The position numbers were made by a program, and so were the translations under genes. A stretch of 64,000 nucleotides of DNA from Pseudonocardia hydrocarbonoxydans (GTDB lineage Bacteria > Actinomycetota > Actinomycetes > Mycobacteriales > Pseudonocardiaceae). The DNA lies in assembly GCF_006539565.1 (NCBI RefSeq), contig NZ_BJNG01000016.1:186001-250000 (forward strand). The letters run 5' to 3'. Within the stretch, counting starts at the first letter, position 1; every line of letters starts with the position of its first letter. Below the pieces are notes generated by a model. The model was not told the DNA's origin, did not search any database, and saw only the letters and a program-made list of their open reading frames with translations. Below are positions 1-7,886 of this stretch, piece by piece.

Positions 1-2
1 CC

Positions 3-257
3 CCGGTGTGGCTGGCCACCCAGGACTGGGCCGACCGGGCCGCCGCACTGGCCGCCGACCCCCGCTACGGCGAGCTGGCCGCGATGCGCGAGGGCCGGGT
101 GTGGACGGCCAACCGCGCCATCGGGCCCGGCGGCGGCAACGACTTCTACGAGCGCGGGGTCACCCGCCCCGACCTGGTGCTGGCCGACCTGGTCGCGATC
201 CTGCATCCCGAGCTCGCCCCGGCCCACGAGCAGACCTTCTACACCGAGCTCCGATGA
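3..257 (+). CDS. ABC transporter substrate-binding protein, C-terminal part
   Basis: Only the last 84 or so codons are inside the window; the reading frame is open from base 3 and ends in TGA. The visible part (WLATQDWADRAA, then GRVWTANRAIG and a final ERGVTRPDLVLADLVAILHPE) matches the end of TroA/FecB/BtuF-type periplasmic binding proteins, where the last helix carries the R-P-D-L-V-L-A-D-L motif. It would capture a ferric-siderophore, haem or cobalamin-type ligand outside the membrane and hand it to the permease encoded next. The stop overlaps a possible ATG of the permease frame. The ligand cannot be told from this fragment. Confidence 0.85.
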   Translation, partial: PVWLATQDWADRAAALAADPRYGELAAMREGRVWTANRAIGPGGGNDFYERGVTRPDLVLADLVAILHPELAPAHEQTFYTELR

Positions 258-265
258 CCCCACCC

Positions 266-352
266 GCGAGTCCCCCGTTTCCCGCGCGCGAGTCCCTCCG
301 GATCCGGCCCCGAATCCGGCGGGGACTCGGGGCCGGGGAACGGGGGACTCGC
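266..352. repeat. 22-bp repeat array A, two forward and two inverted units
   Basis: GCGAGTCCC begins at 266 and again at 288, 22 bases apart. The inverted form GGGACTCG(C/G) begins at 322 and 344, again 22 bases apart. The forward and inverted blocks face each other and could pair in RNA. The array lies between the binding-protein stop and the likely permease start, inside what should be one ABC transporter operon. The same family makes larger arrays near 36028 and 46248. Confidence 0.75.
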
Positions 353-364
353 GGGAGGGGGGCG

Positions 365-1381
365 GTGGCGGTCGGGCTGCTGGGTGTGGGTGCCGTCGTC
401 GCGCTGGTGCTGGCCGTCGCGGTGGGGCCGGTCGTCGTGTCGCCGTACGACACGGTGGCCGTGCTGCTCGGGCTCACCCCCGCCGACCCGGCCGCCCCCG
501 TCCTGATCGGGACGGTGCGCGTGCCCCGGGCGCTCACCGCGGCGCTGGCCGGGGCCGCGCTGGGCGTCGCCGGGCTGCAGCTGCAGACGCTGTTCCGCAA
601 CCCGCTGGCCGAGCCCTACGTGCTGGGGGTCAGCGCGGGGGCGAGCCTGGGCGTCGCGCTCGCCGTTGCCGGGACGGGCGGCGGGGCCGCGGGCACGTTC
701 GCCGCCGGGCTCGCCGGGGCCGGGCGCGCCGGGACGGTCGTCGCCGCGGCGCTCGGGGCCGGGATCGTGCTCGGCGTCGTGCTGCTGCTCTCGCGCTGGG
801 TGCGGTCGGGGGTGGTGCTGCTGATCGTCGGGGTGATGCTCGGGTCGCTGGCCACCGCGGCGGTGAGCCTGCTGCTCACGCTGGTCGACCCGCAGCGGGC
901 GCAGCAGTTCGTCGTCTGGGGGCTGGGCAGCTTCTCCGGGACCTCGGGTGCCGACCTCGCCGTGTTCGCCCCGGTCGTCGCCGTCGGGCTGGTCGTGGCG
1001 CTGGCCGGGGCGAAGGCGCTCGACGCCCTGTTGCTCGGCGAGGACCACGCCCGCTCGGTCGGGGTGCGGATCGGGCGGGTGCGGCTGGTGGTCCTGGCGT
1101 CCTCGGCCGTGCTGGCCGGGGCGGTCACCGCCTACTGCGGGCCCGTGGCGTTCCTCGGGATGGCCGTCCCGCACCTCGCGCGCCTGGCCGTGGGCAGCTC
1201 CGGCCACCGGGTCCTGCTGCCCGCGGCGCTGCTCACCGGCGCGGGCGTCGCGCTGGCCTGCGCGGTCGCCGCGCACCTGCCGTGGCTGCCCGGGCCGGTG
1301 CCGGTCAACGTCATCACCTCCGTGGTCGGGGCGCCGGTCGTCATCACGGTGCTGATCCGCAGCCGGACGGTGAACGCGTGA
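365..1381 (+). CDS. FecCD/BtuC-family ABC transporter permease
   Basis: The product is an inner-membrane permease of the vitamin B12/ferric-siderophore import family, about 338 residues from GTG 365, the usual length. Family signatures are visible: RVPRALTAALAGAALGVAGL near the N-terminus, NPLAEPYVLGVSAGASLG, then a run of Gly/Ala/Val-rich membrane segments and the cytoplasmic coupling region GPVAFLGMAVPHLARLAVG. An ATG at 254, overlapping the previous stop, would add 37 residues. That stretch is entirely repeat array A and reads as Pro/Arg-rich non-membrane sequence. GTG 365 has a GGGAGGGGGG ribosome site just upstream, so I prefer it. The stop overlaps the ATPase start. Confidence 0.85.
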   Translation: MAVGLLGVGAVVALVLAVAVGPVVVSPYDTVAVLLGLTPADPAAPVLIGTVRVPRALTAALAGAALGVAGLQLQTLFRNPLAEPYVLGVSAGASLGVALAVAGTGGGAAGTFAAGLAGAGRAGTVVAAALGAGIVLGVVLLLSRWVRSGVVLLIVGVMLGSLATAAVSLLLTLVDPQRAQQFVVWGLGSFSGTSGADLAVFAPVVAVGLVVALAGAKALDALLLGEDHARSVGVRIGRVRLVVLASSAVLAGAVTAYCGPVAFLGMAVPHLARLAVGSSGHRVLLPAALLTGAGVALACAVAAHLPWLPGPVPVNVITSVVGAPVVITVLIRSRTVNA

Positions 1382-2142
1382 GCCTGCGCCTGCACGACCT
1401 CACCGTCGGGCACCGCCGTGGCCCCGCCGTGCTCACCGGCGTCACCCTCGACGCCCGGCCCGGCGAGCTGACGGCCCTGCTCGGGCCGAACGGGGCGGGC
1501 AAGTCGACGCTGCTGCGCACCGTCGCGGGCCTGCTCCCCGCCGTCTCCGGGACGGTCGCCCTCGACGGCGCCGACCTGCTCGCCCTCTCCCCCGCCGCCC
1601 GCGCCCGCCGCGTGGCGGTGGTGCTCACCGAGCGCGTCGATCCCGGCCTGCTGACGGCGTGGGAGCTCGTCGCGCTCGGCCGCCACCCGCACACCGGGGC
1701 CCGCGGCACGCTGCGCCCGGCCGACCACGCCGCCGTCGACGCCGCGCTGGTTGCGGTCCGCGCCTCGGGGTTCGCCGACCGGCGGGTCGGGCGCCTGTCC
1801 GACGGCGAGCGCCAGCGCGTACTGGTCGCCCGCGCGCTCGCCCAGGCCCCCGACCTGCTGCTCCTCGACGAGCCCACCGCGTTCCTCGACGCCCCCTCGC
1901 GCGTCTCGGTCACCGGGCTGCTGCGCCGGCTGGCGCGCGAGCGGGGCATCGTCGTGGTGGTCTCGACCCACGACGTGGAGCTCGCGCTGCGCGTCGCCGA
2001 CCGGGTGTGGCTGCTCGACCGCGACGGCGGGGTGCGGTCCGGGCCGCCTGCCGCCCTGGTGGACGGCGGGGCGGTCGGGGCGGCGTTCGACAGCGACGAG
2101 CTGCGCTTCGACGCGGGGTCGAGCACCTTCGTCATGCGCTGA
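1378..2142 (+). CDS. ABC transporter ATP-binding protein (iron chelate/B12 type)
   Basis: The product is a 254-residue ATPase that powers the FecCD-type permease. The GTG start overlaps the permease stop as GTGA, so the two are translationally coupled. Walker A is GPNGAGKST near residue 36, the signature is LSDGERQRV, Walker B is LLLLDEPTAFLD and the switch His is in STHDVE. The signature reads LSDGE rather than LSGGE, which is common in this subfamily. Together with the upstream permease and binding protein it makes a complete importer of a ferric-siderophore, haem or cobalamin-type ligand. No riboswitch or regulator that would settle the substrate is visible. Confidence 0.9.
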   Translation: MSLRLHDLTVGHRRGPAVLTGVTLDARPGELTALLGPNGAGKSTLLRTVAGLLPAVSGTVALDGADLLALSPAARARRVAVVLTERVDPGLLTAWELVALGRHPHTGARGTLRPADHAAVDAALVAVRASGFADRRVGRLSDGERQRVLVARALAQAPDLLLLDEPTAFLDAPSRVSVTGLLRRLARERGIVVVVSTHDVELALRVADRVWLLDRDGGVRSGPPAALVDGGAVGAAFDSDELRFDAGSSTFVMR

Positions 2143-2156
2143 CCCCGGACGGGCCG

Positions 2157-3404
2157 TCACCGCACCGCGACCGGGAGGCTCTCGACGCCGCGCAGGACCA
2201 TCCCACCCCGCCACCGGAGCGCGTCCTCGGGCACGGCCAGGCGCAGGTCGGGGACCCGGCGCAGCAACGCCGGCAGTGCCACCCCGGCCTCCAGGCGCGA
2301 CAGCGGCGCCCCGAGGCAGTAGTGCACGCCCTGGCCGAACGAGAGGTGCCGGTTTGGGCTGCGGGCGAGGTCGAGCCGGTCGGGGTCGGGGAACCAGCCG
2401 GGATCGCGGTTGGCGGCGGCGACCACGAGCAGCACCAGCGATCCGCGCGGTATGAGCGTGCCGGCGATCTCGAGGTCCTCGCGGGCGTAGCGCTCGGTGG
2501 CGGTCTCGGCCGGCACGACGTGGCGTACGAGCTCCTCGACGGCGGTCGGGACGAGCGCCGGGTCGTCGCGCAGCCGGGCGAGCTGGTCGGGATGGCGCAA
2601 CAGGGCCAGCGTCCCGGTGCCGATCAGGTTGACGGTGGTCTCGTGGCCCGCGGTGAGCAGCAGCACGATCATGGACAGCACCTCGTCGGCGCTGAGCCGG
2701 TCGTCGGCCTCGCGGGCGGCGGCCAGGGCGGAGATCAGGTCACCGGTGGGGCGCCGGGTCCGCTCGGCGACGAGCCGCCGCAGGTACCGCAGGAACAGCA
2801 GCACCGAGGGGATCCTCGGCAGCGGGTTGCCGCGGGCCAGCGACAGCAGCGACACGGTCCAGGACCGGAAGCGCGCGCCGTCCCGCTCGGGGACCCCCAG
2901 GATCCGCGCGATGAGCGTCAGCGGCAGGGGCAGGGCGTAGTCGGCGACCAGGTCGAAATGCCCGGTCCGGGCCGCCTTCGCCAGCGCGGCGTCGAGCAGC
3001 TCGTCGGCGAGCCGTTCGGCCTGGTCGCGCATCTCCTCGACGCGGCGCGGGGTGAAGGCCTGGTGCACCAGGGCGCGCAGCCGGTGGTGGTCCTCGCCGT
3101 CGAGGGACAGCAGGCCGCGTTCCAGGGCGGACAGCGCGCGGGGCAGCCGCGGGCCGCGGGCGAGCTGCCCGGCGGTCAGCGCGGTGCGCCGGTTCTTCAC
3201 CAGCCGGTCGTCGCGGAAACCGGCGGCGACGTCGGCGTAGCGGGTGACGAGGTACGCCCGGCCGAACCGCGGCAGCTCGACGGGGTGCACCGGCGACTCG
3301 TCGCGCAGCCGGGCGTACAGCGGGAACGGGTCGGCCTTGAACCCGGGGTCGGTGATGTCGATGCGGGGCAGCGGTGACGGTGCTGCGAGGGGGCGGTCGC
3401 TCAC
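2157..3404 (-). CDS. Cytochrome P450
   Basis: The product is a 415-residue soluble bacterial P450. The I-helix oxygen-binding motif AGHETT, the K-helix E-x-x-R (in EELVRHVV) and the haem loop FGQGVHYCLG with its Cys ligand are all intact. It would hydroxylate or oxidise a small hydrophobic substrate using electrons from a separate ferredoxin and reductase, neither of which is adjacent. The GTG start is preceded by AGGAG at good spacing. The gene starts 26 bases after a TetR gene on the same strand, so the two form an operon and the regulator probably senses the P450 substrate. It resembles the CYP107 and related clans; the substrate is unknown. Confidence 0.93.
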   Translation of the reverse strand: MSDRPLAAPSPLPRIDITDPGFKADPFPLYARLRDESPVHPVELPRFGRAYLVTRYADVAAGFRDDRLVKNRRTALTAGQLARGPRLPRALSALERGLLSLDGEDHHRLRALVHQAFTPRRVEEMRDQAERLADELLDAALAKAARTGHFDLVADYALPLPLTLIARILGVPERDGARFRSWTVSLLSLARGNPLPRIPSVLLFLRYLRRLVAERTRRPTGDLISALAAAREADDRLSADEVLSMIVLLLTAGHETTVNLIGTGTLALLRHPDQLARLRDDPALVPTAVEELVRHVVPAETATERYAREDLEIAGTLIPRGSLVLLVVAAANRDPGWFPDPDRLDLARSPNRHLSFGQGVHYCLGAPLSRLEAGVALPALLRRVPDLRLAVPEDALRWRGGMVLRGVESLPVAVR

Positions 3405-3430
3405 GGCGGGCTCCTGTCCGGGGGTGCGCG

Positions 3431-4009
3431 TCAGCGGGCGAAGGCGGGGGCGAGCAGCCCGAAGGCGTCGCGGACGTCGGCACCGGGTGGGCCCTGCCAG
3501 CCCCCCGCCGTCCAGGCCTGCAGGCCGACCCGGACGGCGGTGATGCACGCACCCGACATCAGCCCGGCCCGCAGCCTGCCGTCGCGGTCGTCGGGCAGCC
3601 GGGCCGCGATCGCCGACGAGAGCCGGCCCTCGAAGAGGGTGAACACGCCCATCTGCCGGGCCTGCAGCCCGGGGTTGCGCCGCTGCAGCTCCATGAACCG
3701 GGGGACGTCCGCGCCGTCGCCGCCGAGCCGCTCGACGTCGGCGGTGAACAGCTCGGTGAGCGCGTGCCACAGCCGCGGTGCCGGGCCCTCGAGCGCGGCC
3801 AGCTCGTCGTCGGGGACGACGAACAGGTCCAGCAGCGCGGCGTCCTCCTTGGTCTCGAAGTAGTTGAAGAACGTGCGGGCCGACACCCCGGCGCGTTCGG
3901 CGACCTCCTCGACCCGCACCTCGGCCCACCCGCGCTCCAGGCCGAGCTCCAGCACGGCCGACCGCAGCGCCCGACGGGTGGACCGCTTGCGCCGCTCTCG
4001 GCCGTGCAT
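3431..4009 (-). CDS. TetR-family transcriptional regulator
   Basis: The product is a 192-residue regulator with a canonical N-terminal helix-turn-helix: VEEVAERAGVSARTFFNYFETKED at about residues 33-56. The rest is a variable helical ligand-binding domain. It is first in a two-gene operon with the P450 and is probably autoregulatory, because a palindrome (TTGCA, 5 bases, TGCAA) sits 18-36 bases upstream of its start. The ligand is unknown. Confidence 0.92.
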   Translation of the reverse strand: MHGRERRKRSTRRALRSAVLELGLERGWAEVRVEEVAERAGVSARTFFNYFETKEDAALLDLFVVPDDELAALEGPAPRLWHALTELFTADVERLGGDGADVPRFMELQRRNPGLQARQMGVFTLFEGRLSSAIAARLPDDRDGRLRAGLMSGACITAVRVGLQAWTAGGWQGPPGADVRDAFGLLAPAFAR

Positions 4010-4026
4010 CGGTGTCGTGACGACCC

Positions 4027-4050
4027 CAACATTGCACTGCCTGCAAGTTG
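4027..4050. promoter_or_regulatory. Candidate operator upstream of the TetR-P450 operon
   Basis: TTGCA at 4032-4036 and TGCAA at 4042-4046 form a perfect 5+5 inverted repeat around CTGCC. The outer bases CAAC and GTTG extend the symmetry imperfectly. It lies just upstream of the TetR start and is locally AT-richer than its surroundings, as expected for a repressor site overlapping a promoter. The link to the adjacent TetR protein is an inference from position. Confidence 0.5.
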
Positions 4051-4090
4051 CGTCAACTGAAAGTTCGGGCGGGACGGCAGGTCCGGGGCC

Positions 4091-4420
4091 CTACCGCTCC
4101 AGCACGACCTCGCCCATCTCCGACCAGTCCACCCCCGGCGGCAGCTCCTGGTAGACGATCCGCGGCACCGTCGCCACGACCGAGGGCAGCCAGCCGAAGA
4201 ACCACTGCGCGTGCGCGGAGCTCACGTGCGCCTCCCCCGCCGCCTGGTCGACGTAGTTGGCGAGCACCGCGTACTCGTCGGGCCGCTCGACGCTCGCGAA
4301 GCAGGAGAACATCAGGTTCCCGGGCTCCTCGCGCACCTGCGCGGAGTACTTCGTGATGCCGGCGAGGAAGTCCTCCCGCTTCTCCGGGCGGATGTCGATC
4401 CTGATCACGATGAAGATCAT
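4091..4420 (-). CDS. Antibiotic-biosynthesis monooxygenase (ABM) domain protein
   Basis: The product is a 109-residue single-domain protein of the dimeric alpha-beta barrel ABM/YgiN group, ending in a short acidic tail. IVIRIDIRPEKREDFLAGI, the EEPGNLMF turn and the EYAVLANYVDQAA segment fit the ferredoxin-like fold. Family members are cofactor-independent monooxygenases acting on quinols or polyketides, but many have no known role. ATG is preceded by AAGGAGG at ideal spacing. It is a monocistronic minus-strand gene; nothing nearby fixes the substrate. Confidence 0.85.
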   Translation of the reverse strand: MIFIVIRIDIRPEKREDFLAGITKYSAQVREEPGNLMFSCFASVERPDEYAVLANYVDQAAGEAHVSSAHAQWFFGWLPSVVATVPRIVYQELPPGVDWSEMGEVVLER

Positions 4421-4487
4421 GACGCCTCCTTGCGTCCGGGAACCCGTGCCGCGTCAGGGATACCGCATTCCGCGCCCCCGCGGTGTC

Positions 4488-6020
4488 TCATCCCGTGACC
4501 GGCAGCGTGCTGGGCGCCGGTTCCTGCGGGCAGACGGTGCCCTCGGCGGGCAGCACCCCGTCGACGAGGTACCGGTCGACCGCGGTGTCGACGCACGGTC
4601 CGCTCGCCCGGTACGAGCCGTGGCCGTAGCCCTCGCGGGTGAGCAGGACACCGGACTCCAGCCCGTCGGCCATCGTCTCCGCCCACGCGTAGGGGGTCTG
4701 CGAGTCCTCCCGGCCGCCGACGACCAGGATCGGCGGGGCGCCCGCACCGTCGAGCGGCCCCTCGAAGCGGTCCGGGTTCGGCACCGGCCAGGAGGCGCAG
4801 GCGAGCATCAGGTAGCTGGACAGCGTGCCGAAGCGGGGCGCGGCCGCGACGATCTCGGCCGCGTTCGCGTCGTGCACGGCCGGGTCGGCGGGCACCGTAC
4901 GGTCCAGGCAGTTGACGGCCATGTTGGCCTCGCCGAACCCGGCCGGGGAGCCGTCGGGCTCGCGCGCCAACGCCGTCGACAGGTTCAGCAGGATCGACCC
5001 GTCACCGGCCTCCGCGGCGAGCAGACCGGTCGTGAGCACCGGCCACAGGGCCGGCCCGAACATCGCGATGCGCGCCGCCGACAGCACCCCGGCCCCGTCG
5101 AGCCGCCCGGCCGGGGCCCCGTTCGCCGCCGGCACCTCCAGCGGCTGCGCCTCCATGCGCGCCACCAGCGCGTCGAGCGCGGCGCCCGGGTCACCCGCCC
5201 CGAACGGGCATCCCTGCTCGACGCAGGTGGCCAGGTAGGCGTCGAGCATCCGCTCGCCGGAGAGTGCCTGGTCGGTCGTCGCGGCGACGGGGTCGAGCTG
5301 CCAGCGGGCCGGGTCGACGGGCGCGTCGAGTGCCATGTGCCGTACGCGGTCGGGGAACAGCGTCGCGTAGGTCGCGCCGAGCAGCGTCCCGTAGGAGGCG
5401 CCGAGGTAGGTGATCTCCTCCTCGCCGAGCGCGGCGCGGACCAGGTCCATGTCGCGCGCGACGTCGTCGGTGGCCATGTTCGCCAGCAACGCGGGGTCGA
5501 CGTTCGCGAGGCAGCCCTCGGCCAGCTCGCGGACCTCCGCGTCGAGGGTGCCGCGGGGCAACCCGCCGGGCAGCGCCGGATCCAGGTCCGTCGCCAGGTT
5601 CGCCTCGCGGGTCGCGTCGTCGAGGCAGCGCACGCCCTCGCTCTCCCCCACCCCGCGCGGGTCCATGCCCACGACGTCGAAGCGGGCCAGCAGCTCCGGC
5701 GACCACGGCCCCGTGCCCGCGGCCGTGTCGATCATGCGGACGGAGTCGGTGGCCGGCCCGCCGGGACCCCCGGGGTTGTAGAACAGGCTGCCGATCCGCT
5801 GCGCCGGGTCGGTGGCGCGGTGGCGGACCAGCGACAGCGCCACGGTGTCGCCTCCGGGGTCGTCGTGGTCGACGGGGACGTCCACCGTCGCGCAGTCGAG
5901 GTTCGGGCCGCACTCCCGCCAGTCGACGGGCGCGGCCGACCCCCCGGCCGCCACCCCCGTCGCACATCCGGCGGCGAGGGCACCCGCGGCGAGCAGGACC
6001 GTGAGGTTTCGTGATCGCAT
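4488..6020 (-). CDS. Secreted alpha/beta hydrolase, tripeptidyl aminopeptidase-like lipoprotein
   Basis: The product is 510 residues with a lipoprotein signal ending in the lipobox LAAGC (Cys about 19), so it is probably anchored on the outer face of the membrane. The hydrolase part has the oxyanion motif NPGGPGGPA, the nucleophile elbow GASYGT, an Asp in GREDSQTP and a His in GYGHGSY, the order found in Streptomyces SlpD/SlpE and TAP peptidases. The C-terminal TAP-type domain is complete. It probably releases short N-terminal peptides or other esters/amides outside the cell. The gene stands alone. Confidence 0.88.
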   Translation of the reverse strand: MRSRNLTVLLAAGALAAGCATGVAAGGSAAPVDWRECGPNLDCATVDVPVDHDDPGGDTVALSLVRHRATDPAQRIGSLFYNPGGPGGPATDSVRMIDTAAGTGPWSPELLARFDVVGMDPRGVGESEGVRCLDDATREANLATDLDPALPGGLPRGTLDAEVRELAEGCLANVDPALLANMATDDVARDMDLVRAALGEEEITYLGASYGTLLGATYATLFPDRVRHMALDAPVDPARWQLDPVAATTDQALSGERMLDAYLATCVEQGCPFGAGDPGAALDALVARMEAQPLEVPAANGAPAGRLDGAGVLSAARIAMFGPALWPVLTTGLLAAEAGDGSILLNLSTALAREPDGSPAGFGEANMAVNCLDRTVPADPAVHDANAAEIVAAAPRFGTLSSYLMLACASWPVPNPDRFEGPLDGAGAPPILVVGGREDSQTPYAWAETMADGLESGVLLTREGYGHGSYRASGPCVDTAVDRYLVDGVLPAEGTVCPQEPAPSTLPVTG

Positions 6021-6109
6021 GCCCCGATGATCGGGACGCGGGCTCCGCGACGGCAGTCCCGCCCGTCACCGGGGGACGTGACGCCCCGGCGGCCCGCCGA
6101 TGACACGTG

Positions 6110-6328
6110 TCATCCGCTCGAGAACGACGTCCCGTCGGTACCGGAGACGATGAGGCCGTCGCCGGTGTCGGTGATCGTGCCGCCCGGGTAGAACTGCACG
6201 TCACCGCCCTCCGAGGACGACTCGGTGTAGTACGGGTCCTCGTAGGCCGAGGCGTCGCAGCCGGCCAGTGCCGCCCCCGTGACGGCGACCGCCAGCAGGA
6301 GTCCGAGGGTGCGGGGGGTGGTGCTCAT
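6110..6328 (-). CDS. Small putative lipoprotein
   Basis: The product is 72 residues, with a short positively charged start, a hydrophobic stretch and the lipobox LAGC (Cys about 24). The mature part is acidic and rich in Gly, Ser and Tyr (AYEDPYYTES). I do not recognise a family. It lies between the TAP-like peptidase and the sulfur transporter on the same strand, with about 90-105 bases on each side, so it may be its own transcript. Confidence 0.65.
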   Translation of the reverse strand: MSTTPRTLGLLLAVAVTGAALAGCDASAYEDPYYTESSSEGGDVQFYPGGTITDTGDGLIVSGTDGTSFSSG

Positions 6329-6434
6329 GGCTGGCTCCGATCGCCGGTCCGGGTGGTGGGACCAGCCTGCGGCGCAGCGGCCCGCGCGTCTGTGTCGCGG
6401 TACGCACTCCGACGCGTTTCCCGGCGCAGGCCCC

Positions 6435-6848
6435 TCAGACCCCGCAGGAGCCGGTGTCGATGCGCAGGCGCGTGGTGACCCGGCGGCACAGCCGGATGCC
6501 GACGACGATCCCGGCGATCGACACCAGCGCCGGCAGGTACCCGCTCCCGACCTGGATGATCGGGATGGCCGGGCAGCCGCCGGAGATCGCCCAGCCGACG
6601 CCGAACAGCGCCGCTCCGGGCACCACCCCGGCGTGGATGCGGGTCGGGGTCCGGCGCACCCCGGCGATCGCGAAGACCGCCACGATGATCGCGACCGCCC
6701 CGGCGAAGGCCAGGAACATCCGCAGGTCCTGGAAGGTGAACATCCGGTTGAGCTCGGCGAAGTCGCCGAACCCGATGCTGGTGACCACGAAGCCGAGTGC
6801 CAGCCCGGCGCCGATGTTGGCGAACAGGATCCCGCCCTGGGTCCGCAT
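6435..6848 (-). CDS. YeeE/YedE-family sulfur transporter, second half
   Basis: The product is a 137-residue membrane protein with about four hydrophobic segments and the motif AISGGCPAIP, the conserved Cys motif of the YeeE/YedE (Sulf_transp) fold. Full-length relatives such as TsuA carry both repeats in one chain. Here the repeats are separate genes, as in PmpA/PmpB-type systems. The ATG overlaps the stop of the first half as ATGA, so equal translation of the two halves is likely. The inferred role is movement of thiosulfate or another sulfur species across the membrane through the paired Cys. Confidence 0.85.
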   Translation of the reverse strand: MRTQGGILFANIGAGLALGFVVTSIGFGDFAELNRMFTFQDLRMFLAFAGAVAIIVAVFAIAGVRRTPTRIHAGVVPGAALFGVGWAISGGCPAIPIIQVGSGYLPALVSIAGIVVGIRLCRRVTTRLRIDTGSCGV

Positions 6849-7432
6849 CAGACGACCTTCCACAGCAGGAACGACACGACGACGGCGGTGCCGAAGAACA
6901 CGGCGGTCGCCACCAGGCTGACCGGGTAGAGCCGGCCGCAGCCGTGCAGCCCGTGGCCCGAGCTGCAGCCCCCGGCGAGACGGGTGCCGAAGCCGACGAG
7001 CACCCCGCCGACGAACAGGACCACGACCATCGTCAGCGGGTCCGCGGTGACGATGTCGGCGAAGCCCGCGCCCATGTCCAGACGCAGGTCGAAGCGCCCG
7101 GAGACGGTCGCCGCGACGAACCCGCCGACCAGGATCGAGACGAGCAGGGCCGCCTGGCTGACCAGCGACGCCGGGCGCGGCGGCGGCTCGGGCACCGGCG
7201 CGTGCGGCCCCGCCGGTGGTCCGGACCCGGCCCCGGCGAGCGCGTCGACCAGTGCCCGGCGCTCCACCTCGTCGCGCGCCCGCCGTCGCTCCAGGTCGCG
7301 CTCGGTGCGCCAGTGCAGGACCCGGTCCCAGGCCCCGGACACCCCGAAGGAGCGGTCGGCGGCGAGCGAGTAGGCGATCGTGACCAGGGCGAGCCCGATC
7401 GCGCCCGCCCACCACGGCCAGTAGTCGGTCAT
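6848..7432 (-). CDS. YeeE/YedE-family sulfur transporter, first half
   Basis: The product is 194 residues: one N-terminal hydrophobic segment, a charged Arg/Glu-rich linker with a Pro-rich part (residues about 45-90), then three or more membrane segments. The YeeE signature LAGGCSSGHGLHGCG is intact, with three conserved Cys. The charged linker is longer than in simple PmpA-type proteins and probably faces the cytoplasm. The gene is the middle of three coupled genes: its ATG overlaps the stop of the Cys-rich gene and its stop overlaps the second transporter half. Confidence 0.85.
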   Translation of the reverse strand: MTDYWPWWAGAIGLALVTIAYSLAADRSFGVSGAWDRVLHWRTERDLERRRARDEVERRALVDALAGAGSGPPAGPHAPVPEPPPRPASLVSQAALLVSILVGGFVAATVSGRFDLRLDMGAGFADIVTADPLTMVVVLFVGGVLVGFGTRLAGGCSSGHGLHGCGRLYPVSLVATAVFFGTAVVVSFLLWKVV

Positions 7433-7839
7433 GCGGGGCTCCTCATCCACTCGGCCAGCCGCGTCCACCAGGGGCGCGGCCGGTCGGGTTCGTCGACGGG
7501 TCGTGGGGTCGGGGACGGGCGGTGCCGCTCGGTGAACAGCGGTGTGTCGTCCGGGGTGGGCGCGTGCTCGAACAGCAGCTCCAGCAGCGTCGGGGCACTG
7601 CCCGGGACACCGCTCGGCCCCGGCGCCGCGGGGCCCTGCACGGCCGCGCTCTGCAGGTGCTGGGCGTCGTGGCCGTTGGGGAGCAGGCTGAGCGGGACGT
7701 ACTGGCCGCGCAGCGACTGCTGGTAGCGGGCACAGCCGCGCCAGCCGTCGTCGCTGTCGCAGTAGCAGCGGCGCCACCCGTCGAGACTGGCGTTGAGCAG
7801 GGGGAACAGCGGGCACCCCGCTGAGTGTGAGCAGGCCAT
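7429..7839 (-). CDS. Cys-rich soluble protein heading the sulfur-transport operon
   Basis: The product is 136 residues and I do not recognise a named family. The N-terminal third has a compact Cys pattern, MACSHSAGCPLF then RCYCDSDDGWRGCARY, giving five Cys and one His within 38 residues. This could bind a metal or carry persulfide. The rest is Pro-rich and polar without a membrane segment or signal peptide. The overlapping stop and start (ATGA) with the transporter half suggest it works with the transporter, for example receiving imported sulfur. That role is an inference. Confidence 0.7.
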   Translation of the reverse strand: MACSHSAGCPLFPLLNASLDGWRRCYCDSDDGWRGCARYQQSLRGQYVPLSLLPNGHDAQHLQSAAVQGPAAPGPSGVPGSAPTLLELLFEHAPTPDDTPLFTERHRPSPTPRPVDEPDRPRPWWTRLAEWMRSPA

Positions 7840-7886
7840 GTCGGTCCGATCCGGTCGGGACGTGCGGTGGGCGGGGACGGCGGTTC

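Noticed and set aside
1..364. Cobalamin riboswitch or regulator for the ABC importer
   Set aside because: The operon start is outside the window and the only internal structure is repeat array A.
2157..4046. One 629-residue gene covering both the P450 and the TetR region
   Set aside because: The first 210 residues are Arg/Gly shadow sequence of the TetR gene; the P450 has its own GTG with AGGAG.
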